Of a stretch of DNA of 64,000 nucleotides, positions 52,130-61,361 are shown in pieces (the first letter of the stretch is position 1; each line of letters begins with the position of its first letter). The stretch is taken from positions 62,001-126,000 of the forward strand of contig NZ_JAIUIE010000012.1 in the NCBI RefSeq assembly GCF_020165495.1, given 5' to 3'. The notes under the pieces were generated by a model. That model did no database searches. It had not been told where the DNA came from and saw only the letters and a program-made list of their open reading frames with translations. Source of the DNA: Mesorhizobium sp. BR1-1-16 (lineage in GTDB: Bacteria; Pseudomonadota; Alphaproteobacteria; Rhizobiales; Kaistiaceae). The position numbers and the translations under genes are program-made.

Positions 52130-52155
52130 ATCTTATCTCCTGGTATCGAGTGGGC

Positions 52156-52344
52156 TCAGCTGGGAGCATCCGGCTCTTCAGTCGGGAGAGCTTTACCGAA
52201 ATCGCGCTCCGCCGAATGGCGGCGGCGCAGTTGCTCTACGGCACGGAACCAATGGTCATAGGCATTCGACCAAAGCGGTTGCCCCTCGGCCTCCCAGAGC
52301 AGGAAGGCTTCACGGCGGATTTCCTCGTCGCTGAATTCGGTCAT
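52156..52344 (-). CDS. DUF2934 family small protein within the trehalose operon
   Basis: A 62-residue protein with the DUF2934 core: EEIRREAFLLWEAEGQPLWSNAYDHWFRAVEQL. This predicted amphipathic helical motif is common in rhizobia, often beside glycogen and trehalose genes. Its function is unknown. It lies between treY (67 bp upstream) and treZ (26 bp downstream) on the same strand, so it is co-expressed with them and might adjust their activity. Confidence 0.85.
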   Translation of the reverse strand: MTEFSDEEIRREAFLLWEAEGQPLWSNAYDHWFRAVEQLRRRHSAERDFGKALPTEEPDAPS

Positions 52345-52411
52345 TTTTCACCCGCTACCCAGCTGAGTTCGCATGGCGTTCGAGAACGGCCATCGGCTGG
52401 TTGGGATCAAC

Positions 52412-55018
52412 TCAACCTTGGAGGTGCGGTTCCGTTGCCGCGCCGTCCGTCAGCGGGCGTACCAAAATCAGCACCGGAACGGTCGTGTCGATCGGGACGC
52501 GGCCGCCTTCGATCACCGTCGCGGCATCGCCTGCGAGCGGTTTGCGCCAGGATCCGGCATAGCGCTCGTCCGCGAAGGTGAGCGCTTCCGTTGCCATGGC
52601 GTGTGGCGTAACCGGCACCGCGATGACGATTTCGGCAGCGCTCCCGCGCCGGCTGAAGGCAAACCAGCCCTCCTCGGAGACGCGCTCTGGCTGGTAAGGC
52701 GCCGTGAAGACATCGGAATGGCGCGCGCGCAGCGCCAGCAGGCTGCGTGTCGCGATCAGCTTGGCAACGCGTTCCTCGTCCTCAGCCAAAGCCGGGATCG
52801 CCGAAGCCGGCGATGCCAGCAGCGCCTCGCGGCGGTCCCAAGCAAACGGGCGCCGGTTATCAGGATCGACGAGGCTGAAATCCGCCAGTTCCGTCCCGCG
52901 ATAGATATCGGGAATACCGGGCAGCGTCAGTTGCAGCACCGTCTGCGACAGGCTGTTCGTTGAGGCGATGCTCGCCGTCTCGGCCAGAAAAGCTTCGAGG
53001 TCGGCTCGGAATAACGCGCCTTCGGGACCCTCGATCAACGTTGCCACGAAGCTGTGCAGCGCGGTCTCATAGTCCTCGTTCGGATCGGTCCAGCCGCTAT
53101 GCCGCTTCGCCTCCCGCATCGCCTTTTCGAAATAGATGCGCGCGCGGTCAACCGGCAGCGGCCAGGCCGCGAACAGCGTCTGATAAATGAACCAGAGATC
53201 GAGGTCATCCGGCCCCACCTCGCTCTTCAGCGCAGCGTGACGCGCCTCCCAGCGTTCGACGAGGCCGATCCAGCGCTCGGGGCAGTGCGATAGAAGATTG
53301 AGCCGTGCCCGCGTATCCGCGCCGCGCTTGGTGTCATGCGTCGCGAGCGGGATCAGCCCCCTTGGCCCGAAACTGGCGAAGGCCGCATGCAGGTCGTCAG
53401 CCTGGCGCGGCGGCGCCACGAGATCGGAGCCGACCTCGTTCACCGAGGCCATCGCGACGCTGCGGTAGAGTTCCGTGTCCTCGAACCCCTTGGCCATCGC
53501 CGGGCCGGAAAGCTGCTGGAACAGGCGGCGAAAGCGCGCCGCGTCGACACCGGGAGCCAGCAGCGCCGCCTCGACGAGGCGCACCACGATAGGCGCAACG
53601 GCGGGCGCGTCGGCTTTCGCGCGTATTTCTGCAGCACGCCACAGCGCCTCATCCTCGGCAGATGCCGGCAGGCCGACGAGATAGGAACGGTAAACGGGAA
53701 AGGCGGCGAGCAGCGCCACCACGGCCGCCTCAAGCGCGCTGGCCAGCGGCGCATCGTCGCCGAGGACGGCCGCCGCGCTCTCGATGAGGCGGGCGAGTTC
53801 CGGCTTGAAGCTCTTCTCGATCACTTCGGTCTTGGCGGCCGCGATCCTGGCGAGCGGCCCGCCGGAAAGCCAGCCGCGTTCTGCGAGATAGGATTGGAAC
53901 GCCGAACGTCCGCTGCCCGCGACGAACGCCTCGTTGATGAGGTTGAGGCGCTCATAGCCGGTGGTGCCGTCGATTGGCCAGGGGCGCAGCGCCTCGTCAT
54001 GGCCGAGGATTTTCTCGATGAGGATTAGCGCCTCCGGGCCGGTTTCCTCGCGAAGCCGGACGCAATAAGCAGCGGGATCGGCGAGCCCATCGACGTGATC
54101 GACGCGAAGGCCCTGCACCAGCCCTTCGCGAACGAGCGCCAGCGGCAGGCGGTGAACGATCTCGAACACCGCCTCGTCCTCGATGCGGACGCCGAGCAGA
54201 TGCGAAACTTCAAAGAAGCGACGGTAATTGAGCGCTTCGATCTGTCGCCAGGGCACGGCCTGCCAATGCTGCTCGGCATGAACGGCGTTGAGATCGGCTT
54301 TTGCGAGCGCGCGCTCGAACGAACCCGACATGGCCGCAACCGTGGCCCTCAGCGCCACACGCGCGGACTCGATCGCCTCTGGGTCGGCGGTGGCGCGGTC
54401 GATGATCCGCCAGAGCATCGCCGCTTCCATGGCACCGACGCGGTCGAGGAGATCGGCAGTGGAGCGCGGTCGTAGCGGTATGGCATTGCCGGCGACAAGC
54501 GCCTTGACGCGCCCCGAAGCCTCATCATAGGCGAGCTTTTCGATCGCCGGCGCGTCGTCACCGAGCCAGGGCAGCGCGATCCGCCGCGCGAAATCGATAT
54601 CGAAGACCGGCGCCGACGCCGCATCCGCGCCGAATTCGAGCACGTCGATCCAGTAAGGATTGGCGCCGTCAGCAGCCATGTGGTTCGGCACGATGTCGAG
54701 GATGACGCCGATACCGACGCCAGCGAGGGCCGCGGCCATGCTGCGAAAGCCGTCTTCGCCGCCGAGTTCGTCGCTGATCCGGGTCGGATCGACCATGTCA
54801 TAGCCGTGCGACGAGCCGGCGCGGGCCTTGAAGATCGGCGAGGCATAGAGATGGCTGACGCCGAGCGCTGCAAAGTAAGGCGCCATCCGCTCCGCGTCGG
54901 CGAAAGTGAAATCGGAATTGAACTGGACGCGATAGGTCGCCCGGACCGGCATCAGGGGGGAGGCGGCCATCGACCTTGGGCCGGCCGCCGGCCGAGCCTC
55001 TTCCATTGTTGACGTCAT
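52412..55018 (-). CDS. treY: Maltooligosyltrehalose synthase
   Basis: An 868-residue GH13 enzyme that turns the reducing-end linkage of maltodextrins into trehalose linkage. Landmarks are ATYRVQFNSDFTFADAE, GVSHLYASPIFKARAGSSHGYD, catalytic Asp in LRVDHVDGL, Glu in LILIEKILGHDE and Asp in ATHDTKRGAD. ATG at 55018 has an AGGA site; the frame upstream is not conserved. It begins the treY-DUF2934-treZ operon and is divergent from the BMP importer operon. Confidence 0.93.
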   Translation of the reverse strand: MTSTMEEARPAAGPRSMAASPLMPVRATYRVQFNSDFTFADAERMAPYFAALGVSHLYASPIFKARAGSSHGYDMVDPTRISDELGGEDGFRSMAAALAGVGIGVILDIVPNHMAADGANPYWIDVLEFGADAASAPVFDIDFARRIALPWLGDDAPAIEKLAYDEASGRVKALVAGNAIPLRPRSTADLLDRVGAMEAAMLWRIIDRATADPEAIESARVALRATVAAMSGSFERALAKADLNAVHAEQHWQAVPWRQIEALNYRRFFEVSHLLGVRIEDEAVFEIVHRLPLALVREGLVQGLRVDHVDGLADPAAYCVRLREETGPEALILIEKILGHDEALRPWPIDGTTGYERLNLINEAFVAGSGRSAFQSYLAERGWLSGGPLARIAAAKTEVIEKSFKPELARLIESAAAVLGDDAPLASALEAAVVALLAAFPVYRSYLVGLPASAEDEALWRAAEIRAKADAPAVAPIVVRLVEAALLAPGVDAARFRRLFQQLSGPAMAKGFEDTELYRSVAMASVNEVGSDLVAPPRQADDLHAAFASFGPRGLIPLATHDTKRGADTRARLNLLSHCPERWIGLVERWEARHAALKSEVGPDDLDLWFIYQTLFAAWPLPVDRARIYFEKAMREAKRHSGWTDPNEDYETALHSFVATLIEGPEGALFRADLEAFLAETASIASTNSLSQTVLQLTLPGIPDIYRGTELADFSLVDPDNRRPFAWDRREALLASPASAIPALAEDEERVAKLIATRSLLALRARHSDVFTAPYQPERVSEEGWFAFSRRGSAAEIVIAVPVTPHAMATEALTFADERYAGSWRKPLAGDAATVIEGGRVPIDTTVPVLILVRPLTDGAATEPHLQG

Positions 55019-55117
55019 GAATTCCTCGCTGATTGCACCCTTCCAACAGACACGGAGGCCGGGAGTTCCCCACGCGCCGGCAATCCACCGGAGCAGGGTT
55101 TTGCACAGGCGATGGGC

Positions 55118-55158
55118 TTGACAATTTACTGGGCAGAGAATGGAATTTGACCGCCCAG
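55118..55158 (+). promoter_or_regulatory. Promoter of the BMP importer operon with inverted repeat
   Basis: TTGACA (55118-55123) and TGGAAT (55141-55146) are spaced by 17 bp, about 70 bp before the BMP gene start. Arms CTGGGC (55129-55134) and GCCCAG (55153-55158) bracket the -10 element, forming a plausible operator. The divergent treY start lies 100 bp to the left. Confidence 0.45.
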
Positions 55159-55213
55159 ACAAAAAGGCACGGCATCAGCCGATGCGCCCAGCGCGCTCCA
55201 GAGGGGAACAGTC

Positions 55214-56194
55214 ATGTCCACCACGATTTCACGGCGCCGCTTTCTGCTCGCCTCCGCCGCCGGCACGCTCGTTCTTGCTGCCCCGCGCGCCTTCGCCGCT
55301 GAAAAGCTGAAGGTTGCCGGCATCCACGCCTCGCCGGTCGAGAACGCCTGGAACTCGCGCCTGCACGAGGCGCTTCAGGCCGCCGCCAAGGATGGCGTGA
55401 TCGAATACACCTTCTCGGAAGGTGTTTCCGGCACCGATTATCCGCGCGCGATGCGCGAATATGCCGAGGCTGGCAACAAGCTGATCGTCGGCGAATCCTA
55501 TGCGGTCGAGACCGAGGCGCGCCAGGTCGCCGCCGATTATCCGGGAACGGCGTTCCTGATGGGCTCGTCGGGCGGCCCGGCCGGCGACAATTTCGGCACG
55601 TTCGGTACCTGGAACCACGAGGCGGCCTATCTCGCCGGCATGCTCGCGGCGCCAATGTCCAAGACCGGCACCTTCGGCGCGGTCGGTGCCATTCCGATCC
55701 CCGAGGTCAACATCCTCATCAATGCCTTCCGCGCCGGCGTGAAGGAAGTCCGGCCCGACGCGAAGTTCCTCGTCGGCTTCATTGGCACCTTCTTCGATCC
55801 GCCTAAGGCGCGCGAATCGGGCCTTGCCCAGATCGATGCCGGCGCCGACATCCTGTTCGGCGAGCGCATCGGCACGGCCGACGCCGCCAAGGAAAAGGGC
55901 ATCAAGTCGGTCGGCTCGCTGATCGACTACACGCCGCGCTATCCCGAGACCGTCTTCGCCAATGCGATGTGGTACTTCCGCCCGATCCTCGACGCCGCCA
56001 TCAAGGACACCCAGGCCGGCGCCAAGACGGGCAAGGATTACAGCCCGTTCTCCTACATGAAGGAGGGCGGCAACGACATCGTCTTCACCGAGGCGATGGT
56101 GATCAAGGACTCCGTTCCGGCGATGCAGGCGAAGCGCGACGCCATCAAGGCCGGCACCTTCACTGTTCCGGTTGATCCGGCCGAGCCGACCTGA
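55214..56194 (+). CDS. BMP-family ABC transporter substrate-binding protein
   Basis: A 326-residue periplasmic protein with a twin-arginine-type signal (SRRRFLLASAAGTLVLAAPRAFA). The body is the BMP/PnrA fold (KVAGIHASPVENAWNSRLHEAL, GTWNHEAAYLAGMLAAPMSKTG, SVGSLIDYTPRYPETVFANAMW). Characterised members bind purine nucleosides or related ring compounds and not sugars. It is the first gene of an operon with an amidase, an ATPase and two permeases, so the ligand is probably a nitrogenous compound that the amidase then opens. Confidence 0.9.
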   Translation: MSTTISRRRFLLASAAGTLVLAAPRAFAAEKLKVAGIHASPVENAWNSRLHEALQAAAKDGVIEYTFSEGVSGTDYPRAMREYAEAGNKLIVGESYAVETEARQVAADYPGTAFLMGSSGGPAGDNFGTFGTWNHEAAYLAGMLAAPMSKTGTFGAVGAIPIPEVNILINAFRAGVKEVRPDAKFLVGFIGTFFDPPKARESGLAQIDAGADILFGERIGTADAAKEKGIKSVGSLIDYTPRYPETVFANAMWYFRPILDAAIKDTQAGAKTGKDYSPFSYMKEGGNDIVFTEAMVIKDSVPAMQAKRDAIKAGTFTVPVDPAEPT

Positions 56195-56210
56195 GGCATG
56201 CAGCCCGCCC

Positions 56211-56315
56211 TGTCATGGCCGGGCCTGACCGGCAATGACAGGCTCGCTTTCAGCGGCTGCGCTAAGGCCCCCTCAAAAAAGGCTGGATTGCCGGGCCAAG
56301 CCCGGCAATGACAGC
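56211..56315. repeat. REP-like inverted pair between BMP and amidase genes
   Basis: Two palindromic elements, at 56211-56240 (TGTCAT...ATGACA ends around a GCCGG core) and 56281-56315 (ATTGCCGGG...CCCGGCAAT). The second shares the prefix GGCTGGATTGCCGGG with the copy at 12800-12829. A CCCCTCAAAAAA run lies between them. The pair sits in the same spacer position, behind the binding-protein gene, where other importer operons here have a simple hairpin. Confidence 0.75.
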
Positions 56316-56340
56316 GTTGAGAATCCACGGGACGCGAGTC

Positions 56341-57777
56341 GTGACAGATCATCCAGAGCCTGACGACGGCGCCGCGCTCGCCGAGGCAATCCGTTCCGGC
56401 CGAACAACTGCCGGGGCCGCCATGGACGCGGCCCTTGCCCGGGCAGATGAGGCGAAGGCCCTCGGAGCGATTTCGCATCTCGCCGAAGCGCTCGGGCGCG
56501 AGGGCGCTGCCACTGTTGATGCCGGATTGAAGCGGCGGCCCAAATATTTCCGCCTGAAGCCGTTCACCGGCGTGCCGTTCCTCATGAAGGATCTTGGCGC
56601 CGCGGCGGAGGGGTTGCCAGTTGTCTGCGCGTCAGCGGCGCTGCCCTCGATACCGGCTGAAAAGGACGCAGAGCTCGCCCGCCGTTTCAAATCGGGCGGT
56701 CTGGTCCCCTTCGGCGTCACGACCGTTCCCGAATTTGGCCTCTCGCTGTGCAGCGAGCCGGCAATCGGCCCGATTGCGCGCAATCCCCTCGACCCTTCGC
56801 TCACGCCCGGCGGTTCGTCGGGCGGAGCGGCGGCGGCGGTCGCGGCGGGGATCGTTGCCCTCGCCCATGCCACCGATGCCGGCGGTTCGACGCGCGTTCC
56901 GGCCGCCTGCTGCGGGCTTGTCGGCCTCAAGCCGACGCGCGGCGCCATGCCCGGCGGGCCGGACTTCGGCAATCATATCGGCGGCATTGCAGCCGAACTC
57001 GTCGTCAGCAGGTCGCTGCGCGATACGGCGCTGGCCCTCGAACATTTCTCCGGCAGCGGCGAGGGCTATTTCCCCGATCCCGATCTCGATCTGCCGCTCT
57101 CAGGGAGCCTGGACGAAGCTGGTACGCCGCTGAAGATCGGCATCGTTCTTGATGTGGCCGAGGGCCAGGCGATCGAGCCATCCCGCCGCGATGCTGTGGC
57201 TCATGCCGGCGACGTTTTCTTGCGCGCCGGCCATGCGCTCGTCACGATAGACCCGGCGCGCCTTGCGCCGCTCGCTCGCGATTCCGAAATGGTCTTCGAC
57301 CGGATCATCTGCACCAACCTCGCCCGCAATATGCCCGACCTTTCGAAGGTCGAGCGGCTGACGGCGGCCGTGGCACGGCGCGGCCTTGAGATGACCGCCC
57401 GCGACTATCAGGAAGCCGAGCTGGCTGCCGTCCGCGTCGCGCATGCGCTCTGGCGGCTATTCGACGAGGTCGACATCTTGCTGACGCCGATGCTGTCGGG
57501 TCCACCGCTGCCAATCGGCGCCTTCCCGTTCGATCATGACGATGTCGCGCTGCAATGGCGGCGGATGAGCGACTTCGCGCCCTATGCCATGCTCGCCAAT
57601 GTCGCCGGTACCCCGGCCCTCACGATCCCGCATGGCACGGATAGCGCCGGACTGCCGCTACCGGTGCAGTTGATCGGGCCGATGGCCAGCGACGGGCTGC
57701 TGCTCCGCCTGGCCCGCCTGCTGCAAAGCGCTGTGCCTTGGTCGTATGGCACGACAATCGCGGGCCTCGCATCGTGA
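56341..57777 (+). CDS. Amidase-signature family hydrolase in the BMP operon
   Basis: A 478-residue amidase. The triad is Lys in FLMKDLGAA, cis-Ser in GGSSGGAAAAVAAG, and Ser in ATDAGGSTRVPAACCG. The start is uncertain: ATG at 56308 lies inside the REP palindrome, so GTG at 56341 (VTDHPEPD), after the repeat, is preferred. Its stop overlaps the ATPase start by four bases (GTGA). Placement inside the transporter operon implies that it acts directly on the imported compound. Confidence 0.86.
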   Translation: MTDHPEPDDGAALAEAIRSGRTTAGAAMDAALARADEAKALGAISHLAEALGREGAATVDAGLKRRPKYFRLKPFTGVPFLMKDLGAAAEGLPVVCASAALPSIPAEKDAELARRFKSGGLVPFGVTTVPEFGLSLCSEPAIGPIARNPLDPSLTPGGSSGGAAAAVAAGIVALAHATDAGGSTRVPAACCGLVGLKPTRGAMPGGPDFGNHIGGIAAELVVSRSLRDTALALEHFSGSGEGYFPDPDLDLPLSGSLDEAGTPLKIGIVLDVAEGQAIEPSRRDAVAHAGDVFLRAGHALVTIDPARLAPLARDSEMVFDRIICTNLARNMPDLSKVERLTAAVARRGLEMTARDYQEAELAAVRVAHALWRLFDEVDILLTPMLSGPPLPIGAFPFDHDDVALQWRRMSDFAPYAMLANVAGTPALTIPHGTDSAGLPLPVQLIGPMASDGLLLRLARLLQSAVPWSYGTTIAGLAS

Positions 57778-59279
57778 GCGCGCCGCCTGTCCTTCGGCTG
57801 GAAGGGATCACCAAGCGCTTCGGCGCACTGACCGCGAATGACGATATCACGCTGGAGCTTCGGCAGGGCGAATTGCTGGCGCTTCTCGGCGAGAACGGCG
57901 CCGGCAAGACGACGCTGATGAACATTCTGTTCGGACATTACACGGCCGATTCCGGCCGCGTCATCGCCTTTGGCCGGGAACTGCCGCCCGGCAAGCCGCG
58001 CGCCGCGATCGAGGCGGGCATCGGCATGGTCCACCAGCATTTCGCGCTCGCGGCAAACCTGACCGTGCTCGAAAACGTCATCGCTGGCACGCGGCCGCTT
58101 GGCGCCCTCGGCCTTGGCAGTGCCGCGGCGCGCGAGAAACTCACCGCCCTCTCCGCGAAATTCGGCCTTGCGGTGCATCCTGACGCCCGCGTCGGCGATC
58201 TCTCGGTTGGCGAGCGGCAGCGCGTCGAGATTCTGAAATCGCTCTATCGCGACGCCAAAGTGCTCATCCTCGATGAGCCGACCGCCGTGCTGACGCATCA
58301 GGAGGCGGAACAGCTTTACCACACGCTGCGCGGCATGGCCGAACACGGCCTGTCGATCATCTTCATCTCCCACAAGCTGCATGAAGTCCTGGCCGCTGCC
58401 GACCGCGTCACGGTGCTGCGCGGCGGCAAGGTCGTAGCCGAGCGGCGCGCCAGCGAGACGACCAAGGATGAGCTCGCCGAGCTGATGGTCGGCCGCCGCG
58501 TCGCGCGCCCCCGCCGCGAAAGCCAGGCACCGGGCGCCATTGCCCTCAAGGCCGCCCGCGTCGATGTCGGCACAGCGCTGAAGGCCATCGATTTCGAGGT
58601 CCGCGCCGGCGAGACGCTCGGTATCATCGGCGTTTCCGGCAATGGGCAACACACGCTGGTGCGCCTCGTTTCGGGTCTCGAACGGCCAAGCGCCGGCAGC
58701 CTTGAACTTTATGGCGCGCCGGCCCAGCGCCCGACGCCGCGCGGTTTCGTCGCCGCCGGCATTGGCCGCATTCCCGAGGATCGCCACGCCGATGGCGCTG
58801 TCGGCGAGATGGCGGTGTGGGAGAATGCCGTTCTCGAGCGCGTGCGCGAGCCGCGCTTCTCGGCCGCCGGTCTTGTGCGCCGCGCCGCTGGCCGCGCCTT
58901 TGCCCGCGAGGTCATCGAGCGCTTCGACGTGCGCGGCGGCAGCGAGGACAGTCCGATCCGTCTGCTGTCCGGCGGCAACATGCAGAAGCTCATCCTTGGC
59001 CGCAATCTCGCAGAAAGCCCGCGCATCCTGATCGCCGCCCAGCCGACGCGCGGCCTCGACGAAGGCGCCGTCGCGGCGGTTCATGGCGAGATTCTGGCCG
59101 CCCGGCGGGCAGGAACAGCCGTGCTGCTCATCTCGGAGGATCTCGACGAAATCCTTGCGCTGGCTGATCGCGTGCAGGCGATCGTCAAGGGAAGGCTCTC
59201 GCCACCGATCCCCATCGAGAAAGCCGATCCGCGTCGCCTCGGGCTGATGATGGCGGGAAGCTGGGAGGATGCAGCGTGA
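57774..59279 (+). CDS. BMP-family ABC transporter ATPase (two NBDs)
   Basis: A 501-residue tandem ATPase of the simple-sugar/nucleoside type. NBD1 has GENGAGKTT, LSVGERQRVEIL and VLILDEPTAVL. NBD2 has a degenerate Walker A (GVSGNGQHTL) and the LSGGNMQKLILGRNL signature, as is usual in this group. GTG at 57774 overlaps the amidase stop, and the stop overlaps the next permease start (GTGA at 59276-59279). It energises the two permeases downstream. Confidence 0.92.
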   Translation: MSAPPVLRLEGITKRFGALTANDDITLELRQGELLALLGENGAGKTTLMNILFGHYTADSGRVIAFGRELPPGKPRAAIEAGIGMVHQHFALAANLTVLENVIAGTRPLGALGLGSAAAREKLTALSAKFGLAVHPDARVGDLSVGERQRVEILKSLYRDAKVLILDEPTAVLTHQEAEQLYHTLRGMAEHGLSIIFISHKLHEVLAAADRVTVLRGGKVVAERRASETTKDELAELMVGRRVARPRRESQAPGAIALKAARVDVGTALKAIDFEVRAGETLGIIGVSGNGQHTLVRLVSGLERPSAGSLELYGAPAQRPTPRGFVAAGIGRIPEDRHADGAVGEMAVWENAVLERVREPRFSAAGLVRRAAGRAFAREVIERFDVRGGSEDSPIRLLSGGNMQKLILGRNLAESPRILIAAQPTRGLDEGAVAAVHGEILAARRAGTAVLLISEDLDEILALADRVQAIVKGRLSPPIPIEKADPRRLGLMMAGSWEDAA

Positions 59280-60328
59280 TCCGCTTCGAACGCCGCACCC
59301 ACGTGCCCTTTTCCCTCCGCCTCGCCGCGCCGATCGCCGCCGTTTTCGTGGCGCTCGCCTTCGCAGGCATCCTGATCGCGATCGCCGGTGCTCCAGTGCT
59401 GGAAGCCTACCGGCGCATGTTGATCGGCGCGTTCGGCTCGCGCCTCGCCATCACCGAGACGCTGACCCGCACGGCGCCTCTCATCCTCACCGGCCTTGCG
59501 GCTGCCGTTGCGTTCCGCGCGCGGCTCTGGAACATCGGCGCGGAAGGACAGTTTCTCGTCGGCGCACTCGCTGCCGCCGCGCTCGGCTCGCAGCATGGGC
59601 TGCATCTGCCGCCCGTGCTGCTGATCCCGGCGCTGATGCTGGCCGGTGCCGTCGCAGGCGCGCTGCTTCTGCTCGGGCCGTTGGCACTGCGCCTTCGCTT
59701 CGGCGTTGACGAGGTGGTGACGACGCTGTTGCTGAATTTCGTCGCCCTGCTGTTCGTCTCGATGATGATCGAGGGCGCGCTCAAGGATCCGCTCGCCTTC
59801 GGCTGGCCGCAATCCGTTCCCGTGGTGGCGGATGCCATGCTGCCGAAGCTCGTGGCGCGGTCCCGGCTTCATATCGGGCTTCTCGTCGCCATCGGGCTCG
59901 CCGTGGTCATCGCGCTGGTTCAGGCGCGAACCGTGTTCGGCATGGAAAGCCGCGCGGCGGGGCTCAATCCGGCCGCGGCGCGCTTTGCCGGCGTTTCGCT
60001 GACGTGCGTCCTCGTCAAGGTCGCGTGCATTTCGGGCGGCCTTGCGGGGCTTGCTGGCGCCATCGAGGTGCTGGGCGTCAAGGCCTATGTCACCACCGAC
60101 CTCTCGCCCGGCTTTGGCTATACCGGCATTGTCGTTGCCATGCTGGCGGCGCTCAATCCGATCGGCGTCGTCTTCGCCGCGCTGTTCGTCGCGACAATGT
60201 TTGTCGGGGCGGATTCGATGAGCCGCGCGCTCGGCGTGCCAAGCTTCATCGCCGACGTCATCGTCGCCCTGTCGCTGCTGGCGATGCTGGTCGCCCTGTC
60301 GCTTGCCAACTACCGGATCCGCCGATGA
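59276..60328 (+). CDS. BMP-family ABC transporter permease
   Basis: A 350-residue membrane protein of the BPD_transp_2 family with about nine spans and the family block FRARLWNIGAEGQFLVGALA. It is coupled upstream to the ATPase and downstream to the second permease by four-base overlaps. It corresponds to the larger (NupP/YufP-type) permease subunit. Confidence 0.92.
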   Translation: MIRFERRTHVPFSLRLAAPIAAVFVALAFAGILIAIAGAPVLEAYRRMLIGAFGSRLAITETLTRTAPLILTGLAAAVAFRARLWNIGAEGQFLVGALAAAALGSQHGLHLPPVLLIPALMLAGAVAGALLLLGPLALRLRFGVDEVVTTLLLNFVALLFVSMMIEGALKDPLAFGWPQSVPVVADAMLPKLVARSRLHIGLLVAIGLAVVIALVQARTVFGMESRAAGLNPAAARFAGVSLTCVLVKVACISGGLAGLAGAIEVLGVKAYVTTDLSPGFGYTGIVVAMLAALNPIGVVFAALFVATMFVGADSMSRALGVPSFIADVIVALSLLAMLVALSLANYRIRR

Positions 60329-61269
60329 TGGACGTTCTCGACATCTTCGCCTCGGCAGGCCTCTGGGCTGCGGTCCTGCGCATCGCGACGCCGCTGATCT
60401 TCGGAACGCTGGGCGCGCTCATTTCGGAGCGGGCCGGCGTCCTCAATCTCGGCATCGAGGGCATCATGACCTTCGGCGCGATGATCGGCTGGATGACGGT
60501 CTATCACGGCGGCGATCTCTGGCTCGGCCTTGCCGTTGCGGCGTTGTCCGGTGCTGTGTTCGGCCTGCTGCATGCCGCGCTCACCGTGCCGCTCGGCCTG
60601 TCGCAGCATGTGACGGGCCTCGGCATCACGCTGTTCGCCTCCAGCCTGTCCTACTTCATCTTTCGCCTCGCGGTTCCCGTCTCCGGCTCGCCGCCGACGA
60701 TCGTTCCGTTTCAGGTGATCAAGATTCCGGTGCTGTCCGACCTGCCATTCCTCGGCGAGGCGGTATTCAGCCAGACGGCGCCGACCTATCTCGCCATCGC
60801 GCTTGCCCTCGTCATCGCCTATGCGCTGGCCCGCACGCCACTCGGCCTCGCGGTCAGGATTGTCGGCGAGAACCCGCATGCAGCGGAAGCGCAGGGTATC
60901 AATCCGATCCGCGTGCGCATCGGTGCGGTGGTGTTCGGCAGCGCCCTCATGGCGATGGGCGGCGCCTTCCTGACGCTCGCCGCCTTCAATTCCTTCTTCC
61001 CGACCATGGTGCAGGGTCGCGGCTGGGTCTGCATCGCGCTGGTCGTGTTCGCCTCATGGCGGCCGGAACGCGCGCTCGGCGGCGCGCTGCTCTTCGCGCT
61101 TTTTGATGCCTACCAGCTTCGTTTGCAGCATGTCGTCGGCAAGGCGATCCCCTATCAGCTTTTCCTGATGATCCCCTACATCATGTCGATCCTGGCTCTG
61201 CTCGTCATGGCGCGGCGGGCCCGCGTGCCGCAGGCGCTGATGCAGCCCTTCCGCCGCGGCGAGCGTTGA
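60325..61269 (+). CDS. BMP-family ABC transporter permease, second subunit
   Basis: A 314-residue membrane protein (NupQ/YufQ-type) with the block LISERAGVLNLGIEGIMTFGAM. ATG at 60325 overlaps the preceding stop (ATGA). A long open frame upstream of this start is antisense-like noise inside the first permease gene. The flavin monooxygenase gene follows at 92 bp. Confidence 0.92.
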   Translation: MMDVLDIFASAGLWAAVLRIATPLIFGTLGALISERAGVLNLGIEGIMTFGAMIGWMTVYHGGDLWLGLAVAALSGAVFGLLHAALTVPLGLSQHVTGLGITLFASSLSYFIFRLAVPVSGSPPTIVPFQVIKIPVLSDLPFLGEAVFSQTAPTYLAIALALVIAYALARTPLGLAVRIVGENPHAAEAQGINPIRVRIGAVVFGSALMAMGGAFLTLAAFNSFFPTMVQGRGWVCIALVVFASWRPERALGGALLFALFDAYQLRLQHVVGKAIPYQLFLMIPYIMSILALLVMARRARVPQALMQPFRRGER

Positions 61270-61312
61270 CATCGGCCGGGAGACACGCGAAGCCCTCAGC
61301 ACGCACGTCGCT

Positions 61313-61357
61313 CTTGGGAGGGAGCATCTTGGGAGGGAGCATCTTGGGAGGGAGCAC
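61313..61357 (+). repeat. Three tandem 15-bp repeats carrying the ribosome-binding site
   Basis: The unit CTTGGGAGGGAGCAT occurs at 61313-61327 and 61328-61342, and a third time at 61343-61357 with one change at the last base. Each copy contains GGGAGGGAG, a strong ribosome-binding sequence. The last copy ends five bases before the monooxygenase ATG. Copy number could tune translation by slippage. Confidence 0.8.
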
Positions 61358-61361
61358 TGCC

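Noticed and set aside
56195-56340. Possible factor-independent terminator with CCCCTCAAAAAA
   Set aside because: The run of A is not placed after a stem as T would be on the coding strand, and the palindromes around it are better explained as a REP pair.
60004-60324. An N-terminal extension of the second BMP permease
   Set aside because: The sequence is Arg/Cys-rich, not membrane-like, and lies inside the first permease gene; ATG at 60325 fits the ATGA coupling.
61266-61361. A longer monooxygenase reading through the repeats as LGGSI units
   Set aside because: The FAD-binding motif starts right at the ATG at 61362, and the repeat provides an ideal ribosome-binding site for that start.
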